A DNA stretch of 64,000 bases from Datisca glomerata (GCA_003255025.1 QANY01002976.1:3777541-3841540), one strand, 5' to 3'; positions 51,437-63,210 are shown, counted from the stretch's first letter. The notes: generated from the letters alone by a model not told the origin. Made by a program: numbers and translations.

Positions 51437-52067
51437 TGAATTGAGGGAGAGACATGAATTTTATTGGGATGTCCAACATAATTCATATATTCAGAGATGA
51501 GCTAAGTAAAGCACACATTGCTGAGGGAAAAGTGGATGAAGACGGATCTGACAACTCATACATGCAATGGTATCAGAGAATCACACGACGATACATAACT
51601 CAACATTGAGCCTTATATGACTCAATGATACTTTTTCAATAATTTGTAAAACTAATAGGTTTAGGGTTATTTGAAAAAAAAAATTATTGTACTTATTTAT
51701 CCATGCATACAGACAGTTTGGACAACGTCAACAACTTGACACTATACAATGCTAAGCCATCTTGCATAATGCCACGGATATGTAATTTTTGTGAGACAGT
51801 AGTACAGACAATAAGACAAGCAAATGAGGTTTATCAAGCTCCATTGCCCAGAAGATATTTATTGCATACTTCATCTCTAAGCAGTTAGCAAGAATCATAT
51901 ATGATTCAACACGAATCATACATGTCTCAACAAAAGTCATACAGGCTTGTCATTTGGAGATGAGTCAGTATTTGAATCATGTGATCAACCTCAATAACGT
52001 AGAGATGACGAGGTATAACTCATGGAGGAGGAGGTAGGAGGTGTGCCCGAAACTTAGAAGACGCGCC
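51437..52067 (+). pseudogene. downstream MULE segment of unit 1, possible plant-mobile-domain-like tail
   Basis: After the copia insertion the MULE segment continues. Forward frames give KAHIAEGKVDEDGSDNSYMQ followed by WYQRITRRYIT. This resembles the WY-x-R-I-T-R region of plant mobile domain (aminotransferase-like) proteins, some of which travel with transposons. A possible intron follows (acceptor ccatgcatacag, about 51712), with a Gln/Asn-rich continuation. The similarity is from memory and limited. Confidence 0.4.
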
Positions 52068-52799
52068 TCTCTCCATCACCGCCGTCTTGTTTCGCTCCAT
52101 CTACATCTCTTTAAAATTAACTCTCCTTTTCTCTATGACCATTCAGATTTAGACTGAATATGGCAGAAGAGAGGGCTGGAAAACGGAGTTGGTCGGCGAT
52201 CTGTGGCTAAGCATTTGTCTGAGAGAGTTCCCTGCTAAGACTCTCTCTCGCTCAAGCACCGCTCTTCATATAGTGTATAGGTAAACCTTAGATTTCAATT
52301 TCATTCTTTATGTACTTTCTGTCCCTACCATCTACGAGATCTGACCGCTTTTTTTGTTTTTTCACATAAACAGCATAGTCACGGTTTGACTTTCATCTTT
52401 CCATGTTGCCGTTTAAAATTTTTTTATCCTAGGTGAACAGTGTGACTTGCCTAATTAAAATGGAGTTTGAGAAATTATAACTGCATGTTGTAGTCTACAT
52501 AGTGTATATACTTCATGAAGAGAATTTGGTAAAGAAATAGAGGAGTGTGACGTGGAAGAAGAGAGAGTGGAATCTCTCTCTCCTTTTTCTTGGCAAAGCA
52601 AATCAATGATTTGAGAGTTGTTTAGTTAACAATATATTTATTTTTATTGAGTATTTAAGTAGGTGTTTATTTTATTTTGAAGTAATTTAGGAAATATTTG
52701 ATCGTGTATTTTTTGTAAGAAATATTTTTTAATATCAAAATTTACTTCAAACAATAATATTTATCAAATAATATGATTTAAAATAGTGCTTTGAATGTA

Positions 52800-54710
52800 T
52801 TGGAGTGCTTTATAACAAAACGCCCCAAGTAAAACAAGGAGAGTGTGATTTCGTTGTTTGATATTTACATTGGTTTCTACAAACAATTACAAAACGCCCC
52901 AAGTAAAACAAGGAGAGTGTGATTTCGTTGTTTGATATTTACATTGGTTTCTACAAACTAAATTGTAAGCTTCTAGATTAGTAAATATCTCAGGTAGATC
53001 AGTAACTGTGTAATGTATTAATTATATGCAACTTATTTAAGTAAATATGAGACATTAAAAAATATCAAGTTTACCAGAATTAATTATGTATTTATCAATG
53101 ATCGTACTTCTTACATTTCGATTCAGACTGGGTAAATATTGATAAATTTACGTAATTAATACTTCACATGATGCTAAATATAAAATTATGATAAGCGAAT
53201 TCACCAAACAACCCACACAAGATCAATTTCTAAATCAAGATCGTGGTTGGTAGTTTTTTAGATTTAAATTCCTAGTGAAGAAAATGAGGTAAATTTGGGA
53301 AAAATAAATTTCAAATTTATGAATTTGTTTTAATAGCAAAATGTCGACCCTCATTTGATGATGTGATTTTTAAAATAAATTATGAAAATAATTTAGTTTT
53401 GAAACTAATTCCAAAACTACGGTAGAAATGATCACGTCGGAAGCCTCTTTTGTAAAGACGACTTCAAGTTGGTAAAATGCGTTTTCACAAAAGACGCTTT
53501 CAGTGCAGATGCTCCCCACATTACAAAAATCATCAACGCAACCTATAACACAACCCTGCATACAAAAATCATCCATCCTGCATAATATTTTATAATTTTA
53601 TCACACATTCTCAATGAAACAGCATACATTTTCAACAAATTTTATGACTTTACATTTTATATTATTTTACAAAGATATAAATCAATCACGTCCAAGTTCC
53701 AATGTAGACGGTTAATTGACATTATATAAAAAATATTTATGAAACATTATACACATTATCATAAAATTAGTATCAGTCCTTACAATCATTTCAATCTATA
53801 CTTCTATCATAAAATAATATCATTCATTATAAAATTCATATATATCATAAAAGTTTACTATCCATCATCATATCAACAATATCCATCATAATTGTCATGG
53901 AAACTATGAGAATATATATATGTATTTACTATCAATATATAATTATATACTATAAGTACATAGTTATAATAAAAAGTTCTTTCATAATGTACATAATAAT
54001 ATACTATGAGTCCATAAATATATACAATCAATGTGTAAATATAAATATCGTCTATAATATATGCCTATAGTATATAGTTATAAATAATATGACTAATTAC
54101 GAAAATCTACAAAAAATTAGTATACACATTAAATCTACAGAAAATGAAAAGTTATACTTTTATCACTAGCTATAACATAAAATTACAGAAAACGTAAATG
54201 AAACTTAAAATCCCTAAAATCTAAAATTAGATATGGCATTCAAACTAATACTCTTGAACAATTTTACAACAAAATTTCGTAAAAGAGAAACCCAAATCAA
54301 ACAATTTTGGCCGCGAGACTACACCAAATTAAACAAAAAAATATCATGTTATTTATGTTATAGATATCAAGGAATAACGAATTGGAGAAGAAGATCAAAA
54401 GATGAAATCAGAAAAACTTAAAATCTGATATACCATTGACGTATAAAGAAAGAATAACACGAAGAAGTTGCGAAGAAAGACACAAAGAAGAAGGAAAAAA
54501 AACCTAAAACAAAAAATCAGTTATAATAGGGGCATAAAAGTAAAACAACAAAGAGAATCTTAACTACCTAATTTTTCTTTCCTCAATTTCGGTTATATAT
54601 GCAAAGTAACAAAAAAGGACACGAAATAAAAGTAATACTTAAACTAGGTTAAATACTTAAATAAAAACCCACAAGTTTATGAAGGTCCAATGAAAAATAG
54701 GACGCCCTCA
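52800..54710. other. 1.9-kb stretch present only in unit 2
   Basis: Unit 1 has only about 270 bp of unrelated sequence at this place (42567-42840). The stretch opens with a 74-bp tandem duplication and is mostly AT-rich with many tata and catcat motifs (53600-54200). Near 53360-53520 it holds a diverged copy of the motif-rich leader found at 42840-43090 and 54715-54930. I see no gene. Confidence 0.6.
52815..52962. repeat. 74-bp tandem duplication
   Basis: Two near-identical copies start acaaaacgccccaagtaaaa at 52815 and 52889 and continue to tggtttctacaaac. No differences are seen over about 70 bp, which suggests a recent event. Confidence 0.93.
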
Positions 54711-55506
54711 CATTAAATTTTTGAGTAGTTTAATGTGTTTTAAAAATATTTAAAATAAGATATATTTGAAATTAATTGCAAAGCTAATGTAGAGTTTGAC
54801 ACATCACCTAAAATCATCTTTACAAAAGACGAGACTTGGAGGACTTGGCTCCAGGTAGTTCTCGTCTTTTACAAAGACAAATAACTTAAGTCAAATCATC
54901 TTCTAAAAAGACGATTTCACTTGGGCGTTGATTTAAACGCCCCTCCCCTCGATTGAGTCAGTATCATTTTTTATTTCTCCTCTACTATTCTCTCTTTTCT
55001 CTCTCTTCTTTCTTCTTCGATGACCGAGACTCCTCTTTCTCTCACCGGCATTTCTCTCCATCTCACCCATAACCTAGCTCTCTCTCTCTTTCTCTCACTT
55101 TTATCTCACTCTCACCCACAAGTAATCTCTCTCTCTCTCTCTCACTATTGCACCTTAACCACAAAGCAAACAAGCTCTATCTGTCAAACTTATTCAATCT
55201 CTTTAATTTTTTATTCAACTCTTGTGTTATGTGTTCTACCAAACTTTGTAATATCTCTCTCAGTATTGCACCTCTCAAACCTTAGATTTCTAGCTCATTC
55301 AATCTCCTAATTTTTGTATAGTTTGTTGTGTGTTTTCTCAATTATGTGTTGATGAAATTTTTAATTTATAAAATTTTATTTATGAATGTGTTGATGAGTT
55401 CTGAATAGTTATCAAAGTCTGAATGTGTAGATTTATTGTTGAATTATGTATTTAGTTCTGAAATTTTTGTGATTGGTTAGTAAGTTGACAAATGAGGAAA
55501 GACTTA

Positions 55507-56361
55507 GGGGCCTGGTTCACGTAATCTAGAATGACCATTGTAATTCAATTGCTAGTAATTCAATCACCTATAATTTAATTACTTACAAAATATGATTATC
55601 ATGTTTGGTTACGCATGATAATTTATGATGTGATGAGTGATAATTAATAATTGCTATGTTTGGTATATGGTAACTTTTATTGTAAATTTGTATAAATAAT
55701 ATAAAGTTACTTAAATGCCCTTTTAGTTATATATTATCTAAAAAATATTTTTACGTGCTATTTTAACATTAATTTCAATTAATATTTTAAAAAATATTTT
55801 TAATAAAATAAGAGATATAGTAAAAATATTTTCACAAAAAAGTCAACATTATTTAACATTATTTTTTATTAGTATTTCAATAAACTAATATTACTAGACT
55901 AATTTTAATAAATTTAATTTTAATTAAATTAATATTTAAATAAATTAATAATGCTAGATTAAATTAAAAAAATAATTGTAATTAAATTAATAAAATAAGA
56001 GATATAATAAAAATTAATAATGCTAAACTAATATCACTTGAAATTTTTACATTAATTTTAGTTATTTTTATTAATATTTAAATAAATTAATAATGCTAAA
56101 CTAAATATTAATAAAGTTAATTTTAATTAAATTAATAAAATGAGAGAGATTATTTCAATGAGGGTAGGAGAATAATTTTGTTTGATATTACAATTGCAAT
56201 GTCATTATAAATTAGGATTGCTTTCATTTTATTATGCAATTCAGTTACCGCAAATGATCGCAAATTAGGATTGCAGCATTATTTAAGAATTATTCCAAAC
56301 AAACATGATAATTTAATTACAAAAGGATTACAAAGGAGGATAGCGCGAAACAAACATGACC
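55507..56361. mobile_element. Tourist-like (PIF/Harbinger) non-autonomous element
   Basis: The element starts GGGGCCTGGTTCACG and ends CGCGAAACAAACATGACC, an imperfect inverted pair of the gg-cctgtttggttcg type. It is flanked on both sides by TTA (55504-55506, 56362-56364), the Harbinger target. Unit 1 has no insertion at the matching place (about 43655). The 855-bp interior is very AT-rich with repeated aaattaataatgctaaact-like stretches and no transposase. Confidence 0.65.
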
Positions 56362-56379
56362 TTATAATAGTTTTATATT

Positions 56380-58869
56380 ACATAAATGGTAATGTCATAG
56401 ACCGTTCAAATGGAGTTTGTTATGATCGTCCTTCAATTAAGGAAAATTATAATTAATAAGGAGATTACATTTGATGAGCTTTATCATACCTTATGTGAAG
56501 TCTTGTCGATTGACCGTATCAATTGGAAGTAAGAGATCTTCATCGATTTCTCATCACTCTTGGTGCTGGTCATTTAACTATGTGTCATTTTCTATACAGA
56601 ATAATGAGGATGCAGTTGTGAGGTTTACTATTATGCTGTAATTTCATCCATCAAATACAATTGAATTATTTTTGAAAAAATTGTTAGAGATGTAGGCGGT
56701 CATAATACAAAATTGTATGATGACAATATGTGTGGGATTGAAATATATGATAATGCACCGAGTTCTCCAATCCATGACAATGAAACGTATCATACAGTCC
56801 AAGAAAATGCACATGGTGCTCTGACACATGAAAATGCACATGGTGCTCTGACACATGAAAATGCACATGCTCTTGCCGTCCAAATCCATCTAGCCTCCAT
56901 GTAACATATTCTTAGAAGAATATGAAGAGATAGATGCTTGTAATGCTAACATTGATGAAGATGATTAGGTTCAAGTGGATGATGACGTTGTGAACCCTAC
57001 ACTTGAAATACTCAAGCATGAACCCTCATCACATTTCCTTGCTCACTTGGATTGGATGCCTTCAATACCTATTCAACGTAGTAGGATATGGATGAAATGG
57101 ATGAATTATACAAAGCTTTGTATTTTGAGAATAAGGCGGACCTTAAGTATGCCTTGAAATGGTACTTGATATTTAGACATCAACATTTTGGTGTGGCATA
57201 GTAATTGCCTTTGATTATGAAATGCAAGAAATTTGATGAAGGTTGCCAATGGAGAGTTCGTGCTTATCATCGTAAAACGCACAATATGTTTGAAATAACT
57301 CAGTAGACCGGACGTCACATATGTGTGTATGCAAGACTATCACAAGGTCATTCATAGTTGGACTCAACATTGATTACATGAGAGTTGCATACTGTTGTGA
57401 AACGAGATCCAACTACATGTGTTGCAGCACTTGGAGATGGTGAAAGATAAATTTGGATATGATGTGCACTACAGGAAGGTCTGAGAAACAAAATGAAAAA
57501 CACTTGTTAAAGTTTTTGGTGATTGAGTTCAGTTATACTAGCAGCTAGCAGCGTGGTTTAATATGCTTGTTAAAATGAATATTGGGACTGTAGTTCAATG
57601 GAAAAAACATGACATCTTTCTTCATCTGATGTTTGGATATGTGACCTGGTCCTTTGGTGCTGCTATAGTGGTTTTCAAATATTGTAGACTCATCATTCAA
57701 ATTGATGGAACATTTTTATGTGGCAAGTAAAAGCATAAATTATTAATTATCACGTCAATTGATTCAAGTGGATGTATTTTTGCTATAGTTGATGAGAAAA
57801 CCATAGATAGTTAGTTATGGTTTCTGTATTGCTTGAGGCGTTATGTTACGTAGAGGGAGAGCCTGGTATTAATTTTTGACCAACATGTTAGCAAAAGATG
57901 AAATGCATAATCAATTAGTTTGGTTGTCATAACCATTAGTCCACCAATGATATTGTTTGAAACATATTGCTGGTAACTTCAATGGCAAATATAAGAATAA
58001 GGCACTAAAAGATTTAGTCTTTATAGCGGGAACTCAACATGAACAATGAAAGTTTGAACTCTGAATGGATGAACTGAAAAAAAAATAAACAATCGGCGTG
58101 TGCGGTTCTTTGATAATATATAGAAAAGGAAAATTAGATTCATGCATTCAATGATGGATATCGATATGGTTGGATGACAACAAACATTGTGGAATGAATT
58201 AATGATGTACTCAATTTCTTATTACGTCTTTGGTTGAGCTTACATTTTATCATAGTGTGAATTGGTTTGAAAAGCGGAGAAGTGAAGCTAGAAATGCCTT
58301 AGTACGAGGTGAACTATATACTGCTTATGTTGTTGATAAGATAATCAAGTAGGAAGCAAGGGCTAGTTCACATTCTATCATAATTTTTTATCACGTGAAA
58401 GAATTGTTCAAGGTCAAAAGTGGAATGCACGACCTTTACATAGACAAAGGAAAGAACATACATTTTGTGAATTTAAAGACACGATTATATATTTGCAACA
58501 AGTGGTAATCATTTGGACTCCAATTTTCCCATCTACTGGCATTATATGCGCATGATCGTATCGATATTTCATAATTCATTGAACATTTTTACTGCATATC
58601 AACGCTTGTCGACACACTTCAAACCCCCTCCACATGAACATCAATGGGAAGTACCTAACTTTCCAATGGTGCACTCTAATCCAACTAGGATGCGAGAAAA
58701 AGGTAGTCCGAGGTCATCACATATACGAAATGAGATAGATTGGCGAGAACTAAGTACTCAGAGTAAATGTGAAATTTGTAGACAAGGATATAATTGTCAA
58801 AACTGTCCTCTAGTAATGGAGGACAATCTTCAAATGCCTTATAACCTTCGACGCATTTATTTTACTTGA
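56380..58869 (+). pseudogene. MULE transposase, unit 2 copy, degenerate
   Basis: Blocks match the unit 1 copy: INGNVIDRSNGVCYDRPSIK at the start, the catalytic region with QIDGTF (Asp codon 57704-57706 retained), SIDSSG and IVDEKTIDS, and a C-terminal piece at 58513-58869 (HEHQWEVPNFPMVHSNPTR, then CEICRQGYNCQNCPL). That C-terminal piece contains the CxxC...CxxC knuckle typical after the SWIM region, while the SWIM CSH motif itself is lost. A tandem ENAHGALTH repeat lies at 56803-56856. Frameshifts and stops abound, so this copy is also dead. Confidence 0.87.
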
Positions 58870-58911
58870 TGTCTTTAACTAAATCGAGCCATGCGATACT
58901 AAAAAATGGTT

Positions 58912-59620
58912 GCATGACATTCACTTGAGGTGGAGATGGGCTGAGCGTAGAGTACACATTGCTGAGGGGAAGTGGATGAAAATGGATCTGATAACTCATA
59001 CATGTAATGAAATTAGAGAATTACACAATGATACATAGCTTAACAGGGAGCCTTATACGAGTATTTTTCAGTAATTTATACAACTAATGGGCTTATGATT
59101 ATTTTAAAAATAAAATATTATTGTATTTTTTTGTCCATGCAGACGGACAATTTGGACAACAACAATAACTTGACACTAGACAGTATCTTGGATAATTTCT
59201 CGGATACATAATGTTTGTGAGACAATAATGCATGCAATAAGACAAGCAAATGAGACTTATCAAGCTCCATTGTCTAGAAGACATTCAATGCATACTTCAT
59301 CTTAAAGAAGTCAACAAGACCATATATGCTTCAACACTAATCATATATGTCTCAACAAGAGCCAATAAATTGTCAATCTCTTATACATTTGGAGATGAGT
59401 CAATGACTTAAGTTGGTTCTACTTCTGAACCATGTCATAAGACTTAATGACGTAGAATATGAGGTGTAGCTCCTATAGGAGGAGGTATGAGGCGTGCCGA
59501 AACTTGGAAGACGTGCCTATTGTTGAAGATGCGCCTATTGTGGAAGATGCGCCTTTTGTGGCTACTGAAAGTGTTAACGATAAAGAAGGTGCTAATGAAG
59601 AAAAACCAAGAATGTAACAC
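58912..59620 (+). pseudogene. downstream MULE segment of unit 2
   Basis: This matches 51437-52067. It contains the uninterrupted version of the copia target (gcatgacattcacttgag). The mobile-domain-like frame is more decayed here. The end is a short open stretch with a repeated DAPIVE motif (about 59512-59560) and a stop near 59617. Confidence 0.6.
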
Positions 59621-59659
59621 ATAAACTCATAAGTCAAGAAAGATAGTCAGACCCTCGCA

Positions 59660-59806
59660 TTTATCATGAAAAATTGCATCTATTCTGGAGTTGAAACCCC
59701 CAATAGTCACACACTAAAGTTGGGACTAATCCCGAGGAATCGAACCAATGACCGTGCATCAAAACCACATAGCCAAGGATTTCCCTAACAATCGAGCTAC
59801 ACAGTG
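59660..59806 (-). mobile_element. tRNA-derived SINE-like sequence
   Basis: The minus strand has a pol III A box-like TAGCTCGATTGTTAGGG (59799-59783) and a B box GGTTCGATTCC (59746-59736) about 50 nt apart, followed by TCGGGATTAGTCCC, a motif common downstream of the B box in plant SINEs. The region between does not fold as a tRNA that I can recognise. The 3' end and target duplications are not clear. Adjacent sequence 59807-60098 shows no gene. Confidence 0.6.
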
Positions 59807-60098
59807 CTGGTAATTCAAATATAGACTGACTTATTCCAGCATGAATTACTAATTTATCATGAATACCACCAATGCCGCTAAACAACATCAATGGGCAAGC
59901 CATATTGTCTTTGTTAATACCATTCTCAAGTCATATGCATAATTTCTCTTGGGGTCTCCAAGCATCTTGAGTATCTTCTTTCGGATAAGACCAGCACTTA
60001 AATACATTATTCAAAAATTCAAAATATAATTTACAAAAAATAGTACAATGTTAGATATTCACCCAAGAAAGCACTTATCATTTTCTTCCATTGACTAC

Positions 60099-60437
60099 CT
60101 TATTGTTCCACTGTGGCGCAGAGAAGACTACAAAGCACGCCTATAATTTTGTAGCCAAGGGTTAGAAAGCAATGTTTTTGCATCTGGCCTTTGCCTAGCA
60201 TCCTAAAATATGCAACTAAATGTTAACTAAAGAAATTATATACTTAATAGAATGATCAGAATAAGCAGGTTGAAAGAGTGTGTGTGTGTGTATTATAAGC
60301 TTACTGAATCACCTTATACATAACAAGTTTAGTCAATAAAACTATATAAAAGATGATAATTGCACCTTTTTAAAGCACTGACGAAGAAAATCTGTAACGT
60401 CTGGAGAAAGCCTATCAGGAATTGGAGAATGCTCGTC
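60099..60437 (-). pseudogene. MAP3K epsilon protein kinase fragment (two exons)
   Basis: Two exons with intact GT-AG borders: 60437-60366 (72 bp, 24 codons: DEHSPIPDRLSPDVTDFL, RQCFKK) and 60202-60099 (104 bp: DARQRPDAKTLLSNPWLQN, RRAL, stop, SSLRHSGTIR). This is the end of the kinase domain plus the start of the linker of plant MAP3K epsilon (CDC7/Cdc15-like) proteins, which act in cell division and pollen development in Arabidopsis. The codon after RRAL is TAG where the family has Gln (CAG). No other exons are found on either side. A LINE lies upstream and transposon DNA downstream. I judge it a broken gene fragment. Confidence 0.85.
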
Positions 60438-60559
60438 CTGAAAGATAGGTGAGGTAGACAAATATGAACAAATTAGGGAGAAGAATTTGGCAGAGTGCAG
60501 CAATTAAACTTAATTTTCTTCAACCAAGTACAGAAAAAGACGACTAGCTACTAAAAAAC

Positions 60560-62270
60560 CTAGCAGCTAGATAAATTTTTATTAAATAAGAAATAAAAAA
60601 TAAGAAACAAACAAGAATTCAGAACGGGAAGGAATATCACAGACGGTGACTCAACCAACAAAAAGTCAAAAAAATAGCAACATAAAACAACATAAAGAGA
60701 AAGGACAAAATGGAAAACCCCCGTGGCTAGCCTCGTTAAAAAACCTTTTCCGGTAAAGTCCAGAAAAGGAAAAAGAGTGCAAGCTATAATATTATTTAAA
60801 TCTATAACTACGCTGACTCACCAAATTGTCGATGTAAGATTGCTTACAAGAAGCAGGAAGCCCAGAATACCAGATGGGACCATTAACTATGGCAGTAAGC
60901 TTGGAAAATAGATCTGCAACTCGGTTACCTTTCAAAAGATATGAGTAATGTGAAAATTCATAGATGAAATAAGATGCAAACGTCGAGACCAATCACCCTT
61001 AATGGACCAAGGAATCTTAAGAGAACGAGAAATAAAGAGGGAAACAACGTATGTCGAGTCGCTCTCCAACCAAAGGAAGTCTAGTTTTTTGTACATGCGT
61101 AATTTATTGTTTGAATAATAACACATAGCTCAGCCTCAAAAGCAAATACCGAAACTAAAGGGTAGACAAAACCACCTTTAAAAACCAATGTGCACGAAAA
61201 ACTCCACCACAACCAGCATAACCCGGACATCCAAGAGCCGCACCATCAGTATTCACCTTGATCCAACCCGGAGGAGGTGGGAGCCAGTGAACATCAATAA
61301 TCTTTGGAGCCTTTAGAGGAACTCCTTAAATTCAAAGAGAGTGAAGAATTGTAAGATCAATGATGTAGTTGTGCATAGTATCTGTACCTCTTTGCATTCT
61401 ATTAGCATCAAGCATAGCTGTCCAAACAAAAGATAAAGATCGGTCGATCAGAAAGAAATCATCTTCAAATATAGATCTATTTCGGGTGTGCTAGATAGCA
61501 AAGACACCCGCTACAATATCAGCCCTCCAAGTATTAAAAAGTTGATCACTCATGGAGATAGAAACAACCTTTCTAAAAAAATTAATAAAATCATAATAGA
61601 TATCCAACTGCCTTTGGAATTTGACCGAAAGTCTAGTCCAAATTGCAAAAGCATAAGGGCAATGAAGAAAAACATGATCCACCGACTCTACATCCAGTTT
61701 ACATAAAGAACAACGTGGCAATTATGTGATCCCTCTGGCCTAATAGAGATCATGGAAGGTAACATATTAAGAAGAACCTGCCAAATAACTATTAAACTAG
61801 TGCGAGGGATATATGAAAACCAAACATGAGAGCTCAGAAAGGTTTTTTCCCAGATATCAGTAAAATGAAGATAAGCCTGCTTAGTAGTATCGTTGTTCAA
61901 GGCAGAGGGCATCCAAACTAAAATGTCTGGAAAATCTACACCCTTCACAGCAGCCAAGATGCCAAACACCATCAGAAGAAGGTAAATTAGAAAGAAGCAG
62001 ATTTAAATTACATCTCTACATAGGAATTTGCAGAATATCAATCAACGAGCTGCCCAACCAATTATCTTGCCAAAATTTTAATCTTGAGCGCGTACCTATA
62101 ATCCATTTGCATTCATAAAGATGAGAGAAATAATCAGAACAAAAAGCTGGTCAAATGGATGAAGAAATATAATAATGATGACACCGAATCAAGAGAGAGG
62201 AGTATCTTGAACGAAGATACATATAAACGTCTGCAGTAATTTGACCGTCTATATTAAGAGAAGCAATATG
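60560..62270 (-). mobile_element. L1-type LINE remnant (zf-RVT and RNase H)
   Basis: In minus-strand order: RT C-terminal region (SRLKFWQDNWLGSSLIDILQ, about 62085-62035), the reverse-transcriptase zinc-binding domain (CSLCKLDVESVDHVFLHC, about 61715-61660), then a plant LINE RNase H (WIKVNTDGAALGCPGYAG, about 61265-61210; FLWLESDSTYVV, about 61085-61050; KGNRVADLFSKL, about 60935-60900). The tail has the LINE-typical ggttttttaacgaggc (about 60747-60732) and an AT-rich 3' UTR. Stops and frameshifts show it is dead. The 5' half is missing; the upper boundary near 62270 is approximate. Confidence 0.88.
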
Positions 62271-62435
62271 ATTCATCGATGTTTCCCTGCTCCGTTTATA
62301 CCAGCTGCCTTGTGTTCGTAGAGGTTTGGGTTCTTCTATTTTCGGGTTTCTTACGTTTCAGCCCTTTTTTCGCTGTTGCGTCCTTGTTGGTTCGTTTTTA
62401 CTGGTCTTCTCTTCTGTTTCTGCATATTTGGTGTT

Positions 62436-63210
62436 ATGGATGAGAATAAGTCTTCTATCACGATGGATGTGGTACCTCTAATGTTTAAAATCACATACCA
62501 TAAGCTAATGGGTTCGAATTATTTGGATTAGAGTAAGACTGTTCGACTATATTTATGGAGTATTGAAAAAGATACTCATTTTACTGATGATCCCCCTCAA
62601 GGTGATTCGAGGAAGACATGGCTCAGAGAGGACGCTCGCTTGTTCCTGCAGATTCAGAATTCTATTGATAGTGAGATAATTGGCTTGATTAATCATTGTA
62701 AATTTGTTAAAGAACTGATGGATTACTTGGAATTCTTGTACTCTAGAAAAGGGAACCTCACTGGCATTTATGAGGTTTGCAAAGCATTTTACCGTGCGGA
62801 AAAACAAGATCAATTTCTTACGAATTATTTTATGGAGTTTAAGAAGACGTATGAGGAGCTTAATATGCTGCTGCCTTTTAGTTCTGATGTAAAGGTTCAG
62901 CGACACCAACGAGAGCAAATGGCCATCATGAGTTTTATGGCCGGCCTTCCCTCTGACTTTGAGAGTGCTAAGTCTCAAATTCTTTCTGGTTCTGAGATCT
63001 CATTTTTACAAGATGTATTTAGTTGAGTACTCCGTACAGAAGATACCCCTCTGGTTCAACTTAGTGGTGTTTTTGTAAGTCAAAATAATAATTATGTGCC
63101 AGGAAAACAAATGAGGTGGCTCACACGGGTTTTAAACTCGAACACAGGAATCTGGTGGCATTGTGTGTCGATACTGTCATAAGCAAGGACATACAAAGTT
63201 TGAGTGTAGA
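62436..63210 (+). pseudogene. copia gag, second element
   Basis: The ATG at 62436 opens a frame continuous with the gag core (WLREDARLFLQIQNSIDSEI; FMAGLPSDFESAKSQIL) to 63026. An in-frame TAG at 62529-62531 replaces the Trp of the conserved NYLDW-type motif. After a frameshift a zinc knuckle CRYCHKQGHTKFEC is read at about 63160-63201. Apart from these lesions the core is well preserved, so this copy looks younger than the gypsy and MULE remnants. Confidence 0.9.

Larger units (their letters stand above)
40431..52067 (+). mobile_element. tandem unit 1: MULE-containing segment, interrupted
   Basis: Sequence from 40431 (gcctctatccatc) is repeated from 52065 (gcctctctccatc), and matches continue in the same order across both units: 40431-40690 with 52065-52330, 42165-42565 with 52445-52795, 42840-43660 with 54715-55480, 43660-46205 with 56370-58915, and 51437-52067 with 58915-59518. 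The two units are therefore head to tail. Unit 1 carries a 1.2-kb TIR element (40972-42166) and a complete-length copia insertion (46206-51431) that unit 2 lacks. I could not define the terminal inverted repeats of the MULE itself. Confidence 0.85.
52065..59518 (+). mobile_element. tandem unit 2: MULE-containing segment
   Basis: This second copy begins at the same sequence as unit 1 (gcctct) and extends through and beyond the point where unit 1 ends. Beyond 59518 a reading continues (PIVEDAPIVEDAPFVATES, then a short acidic tail and stop near 59617), which unit 1 lacks. That is exactly the pattern left by a tandem duplication. Specific to unit 2 are the 1.9-kb stretch 52800-54710 and a Tourist-like MITE at 55507-56361. 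Confidence 0.85.

Noticed and set aside
53370..53576. 68-codon minus-strand frame in the unit 2 specific region
   Set aside because: It overlaps the diverged repeat of the MULE leader and has no similarity to proteins.
53600..54200. Possible satellite or CRISPR-like periodic repeat
   Set aside because: AT-rich low-complexity DNA without a fixed repeat unit or spacers; CRISPR arrays are not expected in plant nuclear DNA.
59736..59799. A possible tRNA gene (A box and B box on the minus strand)
   Set aside because: No acceptor stem or anticodon arm could be paired by eye, and the downstream TCGGGATTAGTC motif is typical of SINEs, so it was called a SINE-like element.
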